Part shown: piece after piece, positions 15,501 through 22,867 of the stretch
How the letters are laid out: every line of letters starts with the position of its first letter
Position numbering within the stretch: the stretch's first letter is position 1
Virus record (IMG/VR): IMGVR_UViG_3300032086_002387
Location: 1 to 29,402 of that record
Reading direction: 5' to 3' (one strand)
Length of the DNA: 29,402 nt
From: a virus
Notes under the pieces: model-generated
The model's database searches: none
Seen by the model: only the letters and a program-made list of their open reading frames with translations
What the model was told of the DNA's origin: nothing
Translations under genes and position numbers: made by a program

Positions 15501-17215
15501 TCGTATTTAAAACTGTTCGTTGGAAAAATTTTCTATCCACCGGTAATAAGTGGACTGAAATTAATCTAAATAAAGTGAAATCAACTCTTATCGTTGGTCA
15601 AAACGGTGCTGGTAAATCAACTTTACTGGATGCTTTATCGTTTGCTCTGTTTGGTAAACCTCACCGTAACATCAATAAACCTCAGCTTGTAAACACTATT
15701 AATAATAAAGACTGTATAGTAGAAGCAGTATTTACTATCGGTTCATCTGAATTCAAAGTAGTACGTGGTATAAAACCGGGTATCTTTGAGATCTGGAAGA
15801 ATGGGACAATGATTAATCAATCATCTCATTCCAAAGAGTACCAGAAGGTCCTCGAGCAAAACATCATTAAGCTTAATCATAAGAGCTTCCATCAGATTGT
15901 TGTGCTTGGTTCCTCCTCCTTTATTCCTTTCATGCAGCTGCCAGCACAGCATAGACGGGATGTTATCGAGGACCTTCTGGATATTAATATATTTTCAAAG
16001 ATGAACCAGCTTATTAAGGAAAAGAACGCCAGTCTTAAAGATAAATTAAAAGATAATGATTACCAGCTCGATATCGTAAAAAACAAGATAGAAGCTCAAC
16101 GCAAATATATTCGAGACATCACTCAAATGAATGAGGATGAGATTAATGATAAAAAAGATAAGATCGCCGAAGTACAAAAGAACATCGAAGACTTACAATA
16201 TTCAAATGGCGAGCTCTCACATTTTATTCAAGACAGTGCCGAAAACACATCAGAAGCACTTAAAGAAGCCAATGATGAGAAACAGCGCCTTCTTCACGAT
16301 AAGGCTACAGCCACATCAGCCATTAAATCAATTGTTAAAGATTCAAAGTTTTATGAAGAGAATGATAATTGCCCGACGTGTTCACAAGTTATCGACCCAG
16401 AACTTAAATCCAAAAAGATCGAGGAGTGTAAACATGATGCTCATGAGATCAAAAAGCAGATGGATGCTCTCCAAGAAAAAAGTAAAGAGCTAACCGAAAG
16501 ACTAGACTATTGGAATGCTCAAGCAGAAAAGCTTAGAGAGTTTCAATCTAAGATAAACGGTAACAATCAAACCATTACATCTTTACAAAAACAAATATTC
16601 GGTTTGAATAAAGACATTGAAAGACTTACCGCTAAGGAGGGTGATATCGGCGAAGCTAATAAAGACCTTCAAGAAATGAATGATGATCGTAACTCTCGTA
16701 TGGAAGAAAAGCTCAAGCTTAACGAAGAGTATTCTTATAACATGGTCATGTCTGAGATGCTGAAAGATACTGGTATCAAGACCAAAGTAATCAAGCAGTA
16801 TATTCCAATCATAAATAAGCTAGTCAACCAGTACCTACAAGTTCTTGATTTTTTCGTACACTTTAACTTAGATGAAAGTTTTCAAGAAACTATACGTTCA
16901 AGACATCGGGATGCTTTCTCCTATGATTCTTTTTCTGAAGGAGAAAAACAAAGAATTGATTTGGCTCTATTATTTACATGGCGCCAGATTGCTAAAATGA
17001 AAAATTCAGTAGCCACGAATTTGCTCATTCTTGATGAAACGTTCGACTCATCTCTCGATCATGATGGTGTAGACAATCTTATGAAAATTCTATACACACT
17101 TGGTGAGGATACGAATGTATTTGTCATATCTCATAAGGGAGAAATACTTGACGGGAAATTCGCAGAAAAAATAGAATTTATGAAAGAGAAAAACTTTAGC
17201 AAAATGGTGGCATAA
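15497..17215 (+). CDS. 46: Recombination ATPase subunit gp46 (Rad50/SbcC-like)
   Basis: A 572-aa SMC-type ATPase that partners gp47. The N-terminal Walker A is VGQNGAGKST (33-42). Two long coiled-coil arms flank a zinc hook CPTC (C292, C295). The signature motif FSEGEKQRIDLALLF begins at 479, and Walker B LLILDETFDSSLD lies near 509-521, followed by the VISHK histidine switch. Length matches T4 gp46 (560 aa). It overlaps gp47 upstream by four bases and the next small gene by one base (TAATG). Confidence 0.98.
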   Translation: MIVFKTVRWKNFLSTGNKWTEINLNKVKSTLIVGQNGAGKSTLLDALSFALFGKPHRNINKPQLVNTINNKDCIVEAVFTIGSSEFKVVRGIKPGIFEIWKNGTMINQSSHSKEYQKVLEQNIIKLNHKSFHQIVVLGSSSFIPFMQLPAQHRRDVIEDLLDINIFSKMNQLIKEKNASLKDKLKDNDYQLDIVKNKIEAQRKYIRDITQMNEDEINDKKDKIAEVQKNIEDLQYSNGELSHFIQDSAENTSEALKEANDEKQRLLHDKATATSAIKSIVKDSKFYEENDNCPTCSQVIDPELKSKKIEECKHDAHEIKKQMDALQEKSKELTERLDYWNAQAEKLREFQSKINGNNQTITSLQKQIFGLNKDIERLTAKEGDIGEANKDLQEMNDDRNSRMEEKLKLNEEYSYNMVMSEMLKDTGIKTKVIKQYIPIINKLVNQYLQVLDFFVHFNLDESFQETIRSRHRDAFSYDSFSEGEKQRIDLALLFTWRQIAKMKNSVATNLLILDETFDSSLDHDGVDNLMKILYTLGEDTNVFVISHKGEILDGKFAEKIEFMKEKNFSKMVA

Positions 17216-17355
17216 TGAGTCAAAATTACTGTACTACAAAAGGTTTAGGATGGGCTGTTCTTATATCAGTCTTTATCATATTAGGTATTCCAATTATTAT
17301 TAATTTGTTAGCTTGGCCTGACGTTGGTGTGTGGACTTTGTTCAATGACGCCTAG
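17215..17355 (+). CDS. 46-aa single-pass membrane peptide
   Basis: The ATG overlaps the gp46 stop (TAATG) and encodes 46 residues starting MSQNYCTTKG. Residues 11-33 (GLGWAVLISVFIILGIPIII) form one clear transmembrane helix, followed by a short tail ending TLFNDA. The function is unknown. It overlaps the following membrane-peptide gene by 11 bases in a different frame. The reality of the gene rests on its start-stop coupling and hydrophobic pattern; no ribosome site is needed if it is coupled to gp46. Confidence 0.55.
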   Translation: MSQNYCTTKGLGWAVLISVFIILGIPIIINLLAWPDVGVWTLFNDA

Positions 17356-17548
17356 AGAAGAAGCACAGAAAGAAGCGGAAAAAACTTTTGAGTTGTTTAT
17401 GCTTTGGACAAAGAGAGCCACAATTTATAGTATTTTGTTTTTGATGGTAGTTGTTTTTGGATGTAACAGTGGTGTAGAAACAGGACCAGATAAAACTGGC
17501 TCACAATATAATGGTGAGGTTTATGCTCCCATGAATGTAGGAGATTAA
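17345..17548 (+). CDS. 67-aa membrane peptide, resembles aa3-oxidase subunit IV
   Basis: Starting at the ATG at 17345 the product is MTPREEAQKEAEKTFELF..., with a transmembrane helix (about 25-45, ATIYSILFLMVVVFGC) and a short polar tail. The pattern EAEKTFELFMLWTKRATIYS resembles bacterial aa3-type cytochrome c oxidase subunit IV peptides of alphaproteobacteria, which have an acidic N-terminus, K-T-(F/Y)-x-x-F, then one helix. VVFGC could instead be read as a lipobox, though the preceding charged stretch is too long for a typical signal. It ends 2 bases before the PEP carboxykinase start. The oxidase link is a tentative family impression. Confidence 0.5.
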   Translation: MTPREEAQKEAEKTFELFMLWTKRATIYSILFLMVVVFGCNSGVETGPDKTGSQYNGEVYAPMNVGD

Positions 17549-17550
17549 TA

Positions 17551-18753
17551 ATGCCAAATATTGAGATTACAACTAACCCCACAGGTAGAAGTCCAGAAAA
17601 CAAATATCATTTTGGTACATTGACTAGAGAGCTAGATAAATCAAGACCGAAATATTATAAAATTGGTGATGAAGCTGATTACTACGAATTTTATAAAGAT
17701 TTAAAAAATGATGATTGTTATAAGCATGATATAGAATTTGAAACTTGTGGGTATAGGTTTCGTGTTGTGACAAATGATGACAGACACGCACAGTTTGTTC
17801 GTAATATGTTTACGCCCGTTATAAAAGGTAAGATTCCAGATTGGAATATTATTCACAACACGAATTTAGAAATGGATCCAAAGATTTATGTGCATCTTGA
17901 TAAGCAAGAAATGCTTATTGCTGGAACAACCTTTCTTGGTGAAATTAAAAAAGGTGTGTTTGGTATAATAAGTTTTCTTTTACCTAAGAACGGTGTACTA
18001 CCAATGCATTGTAGCGCATTTACATATAAAGATACTACGAACCTAATGTTTGGATTAAGTGGAACTGGAAAAACAACGCTTAGCAGCGATCCTGACTTCA
18101 ATCTTATTGGAGATGATGAAATTTCTTGGAATCATTATGGAATTGAAATGGTTGAAACCGGTTGTTATGCTAAAAGTGAAGGTTTAACTCCAGAAACACA
18201 CAAGACCATTTTTGATGCTGTTGAGTTGGCCAGAAAAAGAGAAACACTTGTGATAGAGAATCCCGGTGTACCAAACGCTAGATTGAGTTATCCAATAGAC
18301 TGCGTTGAAAATTCTCATAGACTACAAAGAGAATTTGAACACCCAAATAACATCTTCTTTTTAACTATGGATGCAAAGGGATTATTTCCACCAGTAAGTA
18401 AAATTAAAGGAGACACGGTTAGAAGATTTTTTGAAACTGGATACACTAGCCAGATGCCGGGAACAGAAGCTGGTAGTAATGAAATTAAAGCCATATTCAG
18501 TCCATGTTATGGTTCACCCTTTATGCCAAGAAAGATAGAAGAATATAGTGATCTTCTTATGCAAAAAATTCATGCTAATGAGTGTAATGTTTTTCTCATA
18601 AATACTGGAATGGATAAAGCCGGTAAGCGCTATCCTCTTCCATTTACTCGCGATTGTGTTAAAAATGCTATTTTGAGAGGAGCCACTGATAATAGTCAAG
18701 AGTGTTTAAAAATATTGGAAAATCTATTAAATGATAGTTTACAAGCAGCTTAA
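17551..18753 (+). CDS. pckA: ATP-dependent phosphoenolpyruvate carboxykinase homologue
   Basis: The 400-aa protein matches PckA, which converts oxaloacetate and ATP to PEP, ADP and CO2. Against recalled E. coli numbering it keeps TGRSPENKY (R13 = R65), GEIKKG (K133/K134 = K212/K213), MHCSA (H153 = H232), the P-loop GLSGTGKTT (K174 = K254), LIGDDE (D188/D189 = D268/D269), ARLSYP (R244 = R333) and GKRYPLPFTR (R360, T366 = R449, T455). Position 128 is Phe where E. coli has Tyr207. It is about 140 residues shorter than PckA (540 aa): the N-terminal ~50 and C-terminal ~100 are largely missing, with trimmed N-domain loops. AGGAG lies 7 bases before the ATG. Codons look more AT-rich than in gp46 or gp45, suggesting acquisition. 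It probably acts in the cytoplasm; a kinase of altered specificity is the alternative. Confidence 0.88.
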   Translation: MPNIEITTNPTGRSPENKYHFGTLTRELDKSRPKYYKIGDEADYYEFYKDLKNDDCYKHDIEFETCGYRFRVVTNDDRHAQFVRNMFTPVIKGKIPDWNIIHNTNLEMDPKIYVHLDKQEMLIAGTTFLGEIKKGVFGIISFLLPKNGVLPMHCSAFTYKDTTNLMFGLSGTGKTTLSSDPDFNLIGDDEISWNHYGIEMVETGCYAKSEGLTPETHKTIFDAVELARKRETLVIENPGVPNARLSYPIDCVENSHRLQREFEHPNNIFFLTMDAKGLFPPVSKIKGDTVRRFFETGYTSQMPGTEAGSNEIKAIFSPCYGSPFMPRKIEEYSDLLMQKIHANECNVFLINTGMDKAGKRYPLPFTRDCVKNAILRGATDNSQECLKILENLLNDSLQAA

Positions 18754-18766
18754 AATAGTTTATAAT
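18738..18766 (+). promoter_or_regulatory. Early promoter for gp45 operon
   Basis: TTTACA (18738-18743), 17 bases, TATAAT (18761-18766). The -35 box lies inside the last codons of the PEP carboxykinase gene. Transcription should start about 25 bases before the gp45 ATG, whose ribosome site is AAAGGAG. Confidence 0.88.
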
Positions 18767-18797
18767 AGTTTTATGATTTACAAAGGAGAAATATATA

Positions 18798-19472
18798 ATG
18801 GAACTCAGTGATTCAACACTGCAGGTATTGAAGAACTATGCCTCTATCAATTCTAATCTCGTGGTTGAAGAAGGTAATACTCTTCAAACTATTTCTGAGG
18901 CTAAAAATGTTCTTTCAAAATCTACTATCAGTGAAGTGTTTCCTTCTAGGTTTGGCATTTATGATTTAAACGAATTCTTAAATGTGCTTGGTCTAGTTGA
19001 TAGACCTCGTTTAAAATTTGAAGACAACTCCGTGCTCATTGGAGATTCTACTGGTAGGTCAAAAGTACGTTACTACTTCTCAGACACAGAGATGCTCACA
19101 GCACCGTCTAAAGAAGTGAAGATGCCAGACACAGACGTAAGGTTCTCTCTTGATAACGACACCTTAAATAAAATCAAACGTGCGGCTTCAGCTCTTGGTC
19201 ATAATGAACTTCAAGTATCACCAAGTGGAGGTGTGGTATCTCTTACCGTTACTTCTACTGAAAACTCAACCGCAAATTCTTTTTCTATTGACGTGGAGGG
19301 CTCTGCAAACATTGATAAATACAACTTTATATTTAACATCTCAAACCTTAAAATGACTCCAGGTAATTATGAGGTTGAGATATCATCTAAACTAATTTCG
19401 AAGTTTACCAATACTGAAACTGACTTGAAGTATTGGATCGCTCTTGAAAAGACATCAACATACGGAGAATAA
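18798..19472 (+). CDS. 45: Sliding clamp gp45
   Basis: A 224-aa processivity clamp (T4: 228 aa) forming a trimeric ring that tethers gp43 and also activates gp55-dependent late transcription. T4-like stretches include the N-terminal LSDSTLQVLKNYASINSNLV, FGIYDLNEFLNVLGL, and the C-terminal YWIALEKTSTYGE. No catalytic residues are expected. It has its own early promoter and a good ribosome site, giving strong expression apart from upstream genes. A 66-aa gene follows after 3 bases, then the clamp loader. Confidence 0.95.
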   Translation: MELSDSTLQVLKNYASINSNLVVEEGNTLQTISEAKNVLSKSTISEVFPSRFGIYDLNEFLNVLGLVDRPRLKFEDNSVLIGDSTGRSKVRYYFSDTEMLTAPSKEVKMPDTDVRFSLDNDTLNKIKRAASALGHNELQVSPSGGVVSLTVTSTENSTANSFSIDVEGSANIDKYNFIFNISNLKMTPGNYEVEISSKLISKFTNTETDLKYWIALEKTSTYGE

Positions 19473-19475
19473 TTA

Positions 19476-19676
19476 ATGTTTGATAATGAAGATCAAAAAC
19501 GTGCAATGGAACTAATGAATCAAATCTCACGTAGCACTATTGCTATCATTGATACAATTACTCAGCGTGGTGGTTTCCGCGGTGAAGAACTTTCAACCAT
19601 CGGTAACCTACGTGATCAGTGTACACAGGGTGTACAAATTGTAGAAGCTTGGAAACAGGAACAAGCTGAAGAGTAA
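19476..19676 (+). CDS. Small helical protein between gp45 and gp44
   Basis: A 66-aa protein (MFDNEDQKRAMELMNQISRS...) with two predicted helices separated by RGGFRGEEL. GGAG lies 8 bases before the ATG, overlapping the gp45 end. No T4 homologue is recognised at this position; T4 has rpbA on the other side of gene 45. Function unknown. Position within the clamp/clamp-loader operon suggests a replication or transcription accessory, by inference only. Glu/Gln-rich C-terminus; no membrane segment. Confidence 0.6.
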   Translation: MFDNEDQKRAMELMNQISRSTIAIIDTITQRGGFRGEELSTIGNLRDQCTQGVQIVEAWKQEQAEE

Positions 19677-19693
19677 AGGGATAGTTTTATATT

Positions 19694-20632
19694 ATGAATG
19701 ATGATTTCTTGTGGGTTGAAAAATATCGGCCACAGACTATTGAACAAACTATCTTACCAGAAAAACTAAAAACTATATTTAAGAATATTGTCAAGTCTGG
19801 CGAAGTACCGAATATGTTATTTAGCGGTACTGCTGGCCTTGGTAAAACTACTGTTGCAAAAGCAATGTGTAATGAGTTAGATCTCGATTATATTCTTGTT
19901 AACGGTTCAGAAGAAGGCAATATTGATACTCTTCGCACGAAGATAAAACAATTTGCCTCTTCTGTTTCTTTATCTGGTGGATACAAAGTAGTAATACTTG
20001 ATGAAGCGGATTATCTTAATCCTCAATCAACACAACCCGCTCTTCGTGGATTCATTGAAGAATTTGCAAATAACTGCAGGTTTATTCTTACTTGTAATTT
20101 TAAAAATAGAATTATCGAACCTCTACATTCTAGATGTTCAGTATACGAATTCAATACAAGTAAGAAGGATATGGCACCCTTAGCCGGACAAATGATGTCC
20201 AGACTAAAAGACATTCTTGAAAAAGAAAATGTTGAATATGAAGATAAAGTACTCGCCAATCTAATTATGAAGTACGGTCCGGATTGGAGAAGAGTATTAA
20301 ATGAGTGTCAAAGGTATTCTATAGGTGGAAGAATTGATTCCGGTATTCTGATTAATATCGGGGACGAATCTTTTCAGAATCTTTTTTCGTTTTTAAAAAC
20401 CAAAGACTTTAAGAAGATGAGGTCTTGGGTCGTAAACAACATCGACACTGATGCATCGTCTATATTTCGCGGTCTTTACGATAGAATGTATGATTCCGTA
20501 AAGCCTCATTTCATTCCTCAACTGGTTTTAATACTAGCTGACTACCAGTATAAGAATGCTTTTGTTGCAGATCATGAGTTGAACGTAGTGGCGTGTATGA
20601 CTGAAATTATGGCTAACGTGGAGTTTAATTAA
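19694..20632 (+). CDS. 44: Clamp loader large subunit gp44
   Basis: A 312-aa AAA+ ATPase (T4: 319 aa) that with gp62 opens and loads the gp45 clamp. Walker A is GTAGLGKTT (45-53), Walker B VILDEAD (100-106), sensor 1 TCN (133-135) and the arginine finger SRC (146-148). The N-terminal WVEKYRPQTIEQTILP is the typical RFC-type start. The C-terminal helical collar is complete. The ribosome site (AAAGGGA) is somewhat distant. The stop overlaps the ATG of the next gene (TAATG). Confidence 0.97.
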   Translation: MNDDFLWVEKYRPQTIEQTILPEKLKTIFKNIVKSGEVPNMLFSGTAGLGKTTVAKAMCNELDLDYILVNGSEEGNIDTLRTKIKQFASSVSLSGGYKVVILDEADYLNPQSTQPALRGFIEEFANNCRFILTCNFKNRIIEPLHSRCSVYEFNTSKKDMAPLAGQMMSRLKDILEKENVEYEDKVLANLIMKYGPDWRRVLNECQRYSIGGRIDSGILINIGDESFQNLFSFLKTKDFKKMRSWVVNNIDTDASSIFRGLYDRMYDSVKPHFIPQLVLILADYQYKNAFVADHELNVVACMTEIMANVEFN

Positions 20633-21240
20633 TGGTAAAGTATGAAGGATTAGACAACGCAGTAATCTTTGATTTTGAAACGTTATCTCAAGATCAAATG
20701 AACGGTGTAGTGGTATCCATGGCCATGTTAACTTTTTCTGAGACAAGGTTTATTGGAGACTTAGCATATACTTTTGATGAGTTAGTTAAAAACACTCACT
20801 TAATTAAATTTAATGTTGAGGAACAAGTAAAAAAGTTTGGAAGAAAGATTGATAAATCAACTCTCGAATGGTGGAACAAACAGGGTGAATTAGCTAAAAA
20901 GCAGCTAGCTCCTAGTGAAGAAGATGTTTCAATATCTGAACTCTATCAGTTTTTTATCATAAATAAAAGAGTAAATGTTAAGAAAGTATACACTCGCGGC
21001 AATACTTTCGATCCAATTATTATGGAGCATATTCTCAAACAATTTGATAGACCTATGCCATACGAATGGTGGGAAGTTCGTGATACAAGATCTCTTATAG
21101 AAGGTCTATCTTGGGGTACAGATCTAAATAATAGCTTCATGCCTCCTAACTGTGAATCGTTTATACACCATGATCCAAGACACGACATCGCTCTTGATGT
21201 TATGAGAATGCAAACACTAGTACAGGCTATCAATGAATGA
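20632..21240 (+). CDS. dexA: DexA-like DEDD 3'-5' exonuclease
   Basis: A 202-aa exonuclease similar to T4 DexA (227 aa). The DEDD motifs are visible: Exo I VIFDFET (D14, E16), Exo II YTRGNTFDPII, and Exo III HHDPRHDIALD near the C-terminus (histidine form). The internal KSTLEWWNKQGELAKKQLAPS strongly resembles the T4 STIEWWKNQSPEARKNIAPS stretch. T4 dexA lies elsewhere in its genome; here it is inserted between the two clamp-loader genes and overlaps both (1 base with gp44, 4 bases with gp62). A role in DNA turnover or proofreading-like trimming is likely. Nothing is missing. Confidence 0.92.
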   Translation: MVKYEGLDNAVIFDFETLSQDQMNGVVVSMAMLTFSETRFIGDLAYTFDELVKNTHLIKFNVEEQVKKFGRKIDKSTLEWWNKQGELAKKQLAPSEEDVSISELYQFFIINKRVNVKKVYTRGNTFDPIIMEHILKQFDRPMPYEWWEVRDTRSLIEGLSWGTDLNNSFMPPNCESFIHHDPRHDIALDVMRMQTLVQAINE

Positions 21241-21617
21241 ATCATTTTGACTTCTTAAATTCTATTAATTCTACTAAAGAAAATATAATGAAAGATGATT
21301 TGGATGAAAAAGCTTATAGTAGCTTTATGGTGAACAGAGGCTTGTCATACTTCAATGATACAGTAATTTATGCAAATGAAATGAACAAGTACTCTCATCT
21401 TGATTCTAAACTTCAATATGATTTTTTACGACACATTGTTAGAAAAAGAAAAAGATTTTCTAAATGGAATAAAGCAGATAAGATGCCAGATGTTGAAGTT
21501 GTTTCTAAATACTATGGATACTCAAAACAAAAATCTATTGAAGCTTTAAAAGTCTTAAATCAAGATCAACTACAAGTTTTACGTAAAAAAGTCAGCAAGG
21601 GTGGAAGAAATCCTTAA
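21237..21617 (+). CDS. 62: Clamp loader small subunit gp62
   Basis: A 126-aa protein completing the gp44/62 loader. The T4 gp62 pattern is present: YSSFMVNRGLSYFNDTVIYA (T4 [20 protein letters not shown]), FLRHIVRKRKRFSKWNK (T4 VPRGKRYGKWAK), and VVSKYYGYSKQKSIEALKVL. It is shorter than T4 (187 aa), mostly because the N-terminal region is reduced. The ATG overlaps the dexA stop, so synthesis is coupled. The gene ends before a 71-base gap with a late promoter for regA. Confidence 0.9.
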   Translation: MNHFDFLNSINSTKENIMKDDLDEKAYSSFMVNRGLSYFNDTVIYANEMNKYSHLDSKLQYDFLRHIVRKRKRFSKWNKADKMPDVEVVSKYYGYSKQKSIEALKVLNQDQLQVLRKKVSKGGRNP

Positions 21618-21628
21618 AACTCAAATTT

Positions 21629-21636
21629 TATAAATA
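21629..21636 (+). promoter_or_regulatory. Late promoter (TATAAATA) before regA
   Basis: An exact TATAAATA lies in the 71-base gap between gp62 and regA, 52 bases before the regA ATG. The leader also contains TCATGA twice (21643-21648 and 21656-21661). No -35/-10 pair of the early type is visible in this gap. Confidence 0.75.
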
Positions 21637-21688
21637 TATCTATCATGAATGATAATCATGAGTAATATAATAAAAAGTGAGTTGAAAT

Positions 21689-22102
21689 ATGACTGAATCT
21701 GAAATACTAGTGGAGTGGTCTCCAGATATAATGCTGGAAGTAACACTCAATGAGCCGGATGATTTTTTAAAGGTAAGGGAAACTCTTACACGTATCGGCG
21801 TAGCATCAAGAAAAGATAAAAAGCTGTATCAATCTTGCCATATACTTCATAAGCAAGGTAGATACTTTATCGTACACTTCAAAGAATTGTTTTTATTGGA
21901 TGGTAAAAAAGCTAACCTCGAAGAGTCTGATATAGCTAGAAGAAATACCATTGCAACATTAATGTCAGACTGGGGTTTAGTAACCATTGATAATTTAGAA
22001 AAGGTTCAGCCGCTTTCACCACTGAGACAAATAAAAATTATTTCTTATAAAGAAAAAGATCAATGGGAATTATGCCCGAAGTATAATATCGGAAAAAAAT
22101 GA
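21689..22102 (+). CDS. regA: RegA translational repressor
   Basis: A 137-aa RNA-binding protein that in T4 blocks ribosome binding on many early mRNAs, including its own. The T4 similarity is strong: DDFLKVRETLTRIGVASRKD, KLYQSCHILHKQGRYFIVHF and the C-terminal WELCPKYNIGKK. Relative to T4 (122 aa) there is a 14-residue N-terminal extension; an ATG at 21731 (MLEVTLNEPDD) would align with the T4 start but has no ribosome site at proper distance, whereas AAGTGAG lies 7 bases before 21689. It sits between gp62 and the hsp20 gene. A late promoter just upstream suggests expression into late phase. Confidence 0.93.
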   Translation: MTESEILVEWSPDIMLEVTLNEPDDFLKVRETLTRIGVASRKDKKLYQSCHILHKQGRYFIVHFKELFLLDGKKANLEESDIARRNTIATLMSDWGLVTIDNLEKVQPLSPLRQIKIISYKEKDQWELCPKYNIGKK

Positions 22103-22112
22103 ATAAGGGCTA

Positions 22113-22141
22113 TTTACTTTCGTAATGGCTTGTGATATAAT
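22113..22141 (+). promoter_or_regulatory. Early promoter for hsp20 operon
   Basis: TTTACT (22113-22118), 17 bases, TATAAT (22136-22141), with an upstream TGTGA that also gives an extended -10-like context. Expected start near 22148, 68 bases before the hsp20 ATG. Confidence 0.85.
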
Positions 22142-22146
22142 TAATG

Positions 22147-22154
22147 TATAAATA
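22147..22154 (+). promoter_or_regulatory. Late promoter (TATAAATA) for hsp20 operon
   Basis: An exact late octamer begins 6 bases after the early -10 box, overlapping the expected early transcript start. The two promoters in tandem would keep the operon on through early and late phases. Confidence 0.8.
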
Positions 22155-22215
22155 ATCTTGTAATGCGGAGTATTCCGGTTACACTCTAATCTTGCTTGTA
22201 TAAAAGGAGATAACT

Positions 22216-22686
22216 ATGACAGGCTTACAAACACTTTTTCCACGTTCATCTTTTGTTGGTTTTGACCATTTGTTTAATGAACTAGAGTTCACAGCAAAGC
22301 ACGCACAAGATCATTATCCACCCCATAATATTATTAAGACCGATGAGAACGATTACCTCATTGAGCTTGCTATTGCTGGGTTTACGAGAGATGAAATTAC
22401 AGTAGAGGTCAAAGACCGAACACTGACAGTTACAGGAGAACACGTGTCCAAAGGTCGTGAGTTTATTCATCGTGGTATTTCGACGAAGAAGTTTAAACGC
22501 ACGTTCCGGCTGTCCGAACATGTAAATGTACTCGGAGCAGATATTCAGGATGGAATACTTGCAATAGAATTGAAGTATATCATTCCCGAAGAAATGCGTC
22601 CTCGTAAAATCGAAATCGGTAAAGCGAGGAATTTAAATGACACAGGCAGTATTAGTAGCCCACAGCTACTTAACGAAGACGGTTGA
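22216..22686 (+). CDS. hsp20: Small heat shock protein Hsp20
   Basis: A 156-aa holdase chaperone. The alpha-crystallin domain spans about 38-130: HNIIKTDENDYLIELAIAGF, EITVEVKDRTLTVTGEH, FIHRGISTKKFKRTFRLSEH, ADIQDGILAIELKYIIPEE, followed by the C-terminal IEI anchoring motif in PRKIEIG. Hsp20 genes are known in marine T4-like phages, where they may assist virion protein folding. AAAGGAG precedes the ATG. The final 50 bases overlap the start of the DUF1127 gene. A short inverted repeat (CGGA/TCCG near 22167) lies in the leader, but I see no convincing RNA thermometer. Confidence 0.95.
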   Translation: MTGLQTLFPRSSFVGFDHLFNELEFTAKHAQDHYPPHNIIKTDENDYLIELAIAGFTRDEITVEVKDRTLTVTGEHVSKGREFIHRGISTKKFKRTFRLSEHVNVLGADIQDGILAIELKYIIPEEMRPRKIEIGKARNLNDTGSISSPQLLNEDG

Positions 22687-22867
22687 ACTCATCTTTGATT
22701 TTTTTAAATCAATTGATGAAGCAAGACAGAGAAGAAAAATAGTAAAACAAACCATCAGAGAATTGTCATCTTTGAACGACAGAGAATTGACAGACATCGG
22801 AATTTCAAGAAGCGATATCTTGCATATTGCTCACAGTAAGAATCCAAACTTGAAAGGATGGGTGTAA
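22637..22867 (+). CDS. DUF1127 (YjiS-like) small protein
   Basis: A 76-aa protein whose C-terminal half contains the DUF1127 signature TIRELSSLNDRELTDIGISR (39-58), preceded by a basic RQRRKIVKQ stretch and a hydrophobic N-terminal helix. In bacteria, mainly alpha- and gammaproteobacteria, such arginine-rich small proteins influence small-RNA turnover and phosphate or carbon metabolism. GAGGA lies 6 bases before the ATG, which is inside the hsp20 coding end, so it is co-transcribed with hsp20. A host-derived origin is likely, and the phage role is unknown. Confidence 0.85.
   Translation: MTQAVLVAHSYLTKTVELIFDFFKSIDEARQRRKIVKQTIRELSSLNDRELTDIGISRSDILHIAHSKNPNLKGWV

Noticed and set aside
22155-22215. 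RNA thermometer in the hsp20 leader
   Set aside because: Only a 4-bp CGGA/TCCG inverted repeat is seen and I find no convincing pairing that sequesters the AAAGGAG ribosome site.
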